Position numbers and translations under genes: made by a program. Below, piece by piece: positions 62,020 to 64,000 of a stretch of DNA of 64,000 bases (positions are counted from its first letter, which is position 1; each line of letters starts with the position of its first letter). The notes beneath the pieces were generated by a model. That model had not been told where the DNA came from, ran no database searches, and saw nothing but the letters and a program-made list of their open reading frames with translations. Source of the stretch: Bostrychus sinensis (Eukaryota; Chordata; Actinopteri; Gobiiformes; Eleotridae); contig CM036254.1 of NCBI GenBank assembly GCA_020698575.1, positions 3,027,383-3,091,382 on the forward strand. Direction: 5' to 3'.

Positions 62020-62508
62020 ACATTTTTAAAATGGTTAAAAGCGCAAAAAAGGAAAATATAGCAGAAGCCTTTAATCTAAGAAAAAAATAAGTCTCAATGT
62101 TTAACGTAGCAGACTGCCAAATCACAAGACACCAGGATTCATTCACTTATTTATGTTAGCTATTAGCAACGATGATGGCAAGAAAAATGAGCTAACCTTT
62201 GAGAATTATAACAATATAAACTAATCCTGAAGAATTGATAGGTGGAAAGTCTCGCTGCAGCTGCTTCACCACCAGCACCACTCTTTAAAAGCTCCTGTAA
62301 CAAACTTTCTCCGTAGCTTTTAAAGATTAGCATTAGATTCATGGCGTCACTTAGCAGGCTCTTTAAATTAGCCCAGTCCCGGGGTCAGCCTCATTACTGA
62401 TGCCATTAGCGACCGGCGCGCTACAAGGAAACAGTTGTTTAAGAGCTGCTAAGTGATCGGAGCTGCTTCTCGTGCAGAGTAAACGGCCCATTTGAGACAC
62501 CACCTGAA
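62020..62508. other. No gene seen; spacer between the duplicated segments
   Basis: 62100-62500 is unique with TTAGCATTAGATTCATGG, AAATTAGCCC and a CpG-rich GCGACCGGCGCGC. It might be conserved non-coding DNA; nothing further can be said. Confidence 0.35.
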
Positions 62509-62774
62509 CCTGAGGGGACAGTTTAAGCACAAGAAGATTTCTGTTTTCATGTGGTCCTTAAACGCTAAAACATGCAGAGTGTATTCGCAAAACAGCCAAC
62601 AGCCACAAGAAGTTTTTCCAACAAATTCTCAACATCGCCAGTGCATTTTAGCAGCAATGATTAGCACACTTTACAAGGTTATCGTAGCTCATTATACTGT
62701 CCACAGGGGAGTACTAAGTGTGGCTTAATGTAGAAGTGTTAAACTAGACAGCTACTTAGAGACCCTCACATATA
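62509..62774 (+). repeat. Duplicated segment, copy B, uninterrupted
   Basis: It aligns with copy A after removal of the SINE and hAT. One further difference is a 12-base addition (AAATTCTCAACA region, 62621-62633) in this copy. A minor direct echo is the shared end AGACCCTCACATA. Confidence 0.9.
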
Positions 62775-62949
62775 AATGTACACTCAGGATGTATATATGC
62801 AGTATGTGTAGAATAATATTTTAATGCACCTCATAAAATGACAGTGACCCATGTAAATAAACACTTTTTCCTGTATTTTCTGTGCTAAACTAAAACACTA
62901 AACTAGGTTGATATCTGCACAGGTTCTCAGTCATCCATGAATATTTAGT

Positions 62950-63165
62950 AAAAAAGGTTAAACAAGAAGGTCTTTTAGAAGATTTTTGATCCTTTATCCC
63001 GAGGGCTTAGTTGATTAGTTTTGATTCTAGGCTTAGAGACTAGAAATAACTAACCATGGATTCTCTGGAAATGACTAAGCCCTTGGGATAAAGGGAGAAA
63101 CATCTTCTAAAAAACAAACTTGTCCAGATGTCCTTTTGTTTAACCTTTTTTTATGAATTCAGGTT
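62950..63165. mobile_element. Palindromic Penelope-type terminal unit with hammerhead-like arms
   Basis: The left arm (62950-63011) AAAAAGGTTAAACAAGAAGG ... TCCCGAGGGCTTAG pairs with the right arm (63074-63151) CTAAGCCCTTGGGATAAAGG ... GTTTAACCTTTTTT. The right arm reads CCCTT-GGGATA-AAGGG then AGAAACATCTTC, like stem II and GAAAC of a hammerhead; the left arm carries a more decayed reverse version. The layout parallels 23724-24163. Borders beyond the arms are unclear. Confidence 0.5.
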
Positions 63166-64000
63166 AACAATATTTGAAATCATCCAAACCTAGACACTTT
63201 TCATTGTATGAAAAAAGAAAATATATATAGTAAAAATGGTCTGACCCTCTGTGGCTGGATTAAACAGCACTTTATTAAAACTATCCAGTCACTTTTTCGG
63301 GCACCACAACATTTTTAACAGACCTGAAATACATGCAATCAAAAAGTGCAACTTAGAAATAAAAAGTGCAGTTGGGACAGGGGGGCTCTAACATTTTAGG
63401 GACACAGGACATCCATTTAGAATACAGCCTCTACCTCTTTCCCATTCCTCCTAAAGCCACCTGACATTCTTCTACAGTGTGTCAATACATGTAACGAGCC
63501 TGCAAAGTGATCAAAGTACAGTGAAAATAAAATAAAGACTGGGGAAGTATTGTGGTATTAGCCATGAGGTTGGTTTAAAGAGCAACTCAAACCACTTTTT
63601 TAGCTTATAAACTGTGCAAACAGCCTATAGTGATACATCTTACTGCTTATAGATTTATCTTTCACCGTTTGGTAATAAAACGTGACTAAGTCAGCACAAC
63701 TCTCTTTAACAGTGATTTGGTTCTTCACTGTCTCGTAGCAGACAACAAATACATGTAATTTACTACTTTTTTATTTCCAGTGGATGGGTTTTGAAGTGTC
63801 ACTGGGACTAGATTTTTTTATTATTATAATTTCTGGCACTTGGCAACCCTGCCTTGGTTCTTCCACTCTGTCTCTGGCTGGTCTTTGCCCACTTTTCCAG
63901 TCTTTTTGTGTGTCCATGAAAGGCCTGAAACAGGGTTGAGTTTCTCTTTGAAATTATAAAATGCTGTATTCTTGCTTATTAATGAAATTGCAGTTTGCAC
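63166..64000. other. No gene seen to the window end
   Basis: AT-rich, single-copy-looking sequence with no recognised protein, RNA or repeat partner. Confidence 0.45.

Overview
The window is non-coding DNA from a vertebrate, almost certainly a teleost fish. I base this on the mix of repeats: DANA-like and other tRNA-derived SINEs, L2/Maui-type and Rex1-like LINE tails, an RTE-type LINE, Penelope-like retroelement pieces, very many short hAT-type elements, TA-flanked MITEs, and abundant (CA)n/(GT)n microsatellites. I found no host protein-coding exon, no rRNA, no true tRNA gene and no CRISPR array. Nearly all open frames are chance frames, frames inside repeats, or decayed transposon genes. 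All assignments come from reading the sequence; no database search was run.

Layout. 0-10 kb: nested MITEs (705-1800), an L1-type fragment (3.6-3.96 kb), a broken Penelope-like endonuclease (5.65-5.99 kb), SINEs, and a 284-bp MITE with a perfect 8-bp target duplication (8200-8483). 10-20 kb: a hAT element that keeps the C-terminus of its transposase (9863-10522), RTE fragments, and a composite element with a PIF/Harbinger-type MITE inside (16122-17610). 20-35 kb: hAT elements with exact target duplications, a Penelope-type terminus with a hammerhead-like fold (23724-24163), a complete 5'-truncated LINE insertion (24599-25082), and a triple nest (31379-32444). 35-38 kb: a 2.5-kb minisatellite of a 16-bp unit.

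38-46 kb: an inverted duplication (about 40.1-42.6 kb against 44.7-45.4 kb), one copy of which later took in a SINE, LINE material and a hAT. 46.8-52 kb: two minisatellites built from the same 11-bp word in opposite orientation, the second lying inside a hAT-like element. 54-56 kb: inverted LTR-like arms enclosing a hAT that itself encloses a TA-flanked element with a transposase tail. 57-64 kb: further hAT elements, a large CA tract, a probable solo LTR, and a duplicated segment whose clean copy preserves the empty sites of two insertions in the other copy.

Between the repeats lie single-copy-looking stretches (for example 6.6-7.7, 12.8-13.6, 19.2-19.6, 42.6-43.4, 46.4-46.8, 49.5-49.8, 52.0-52.6 and 62.1-62.5 kb). 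They could hold conserved regulatory elements, but nothing in the sequence alone proves this. The window reads as an intergenic or deep-intronic region whose history is a relative-age ladder of transposon insertions.
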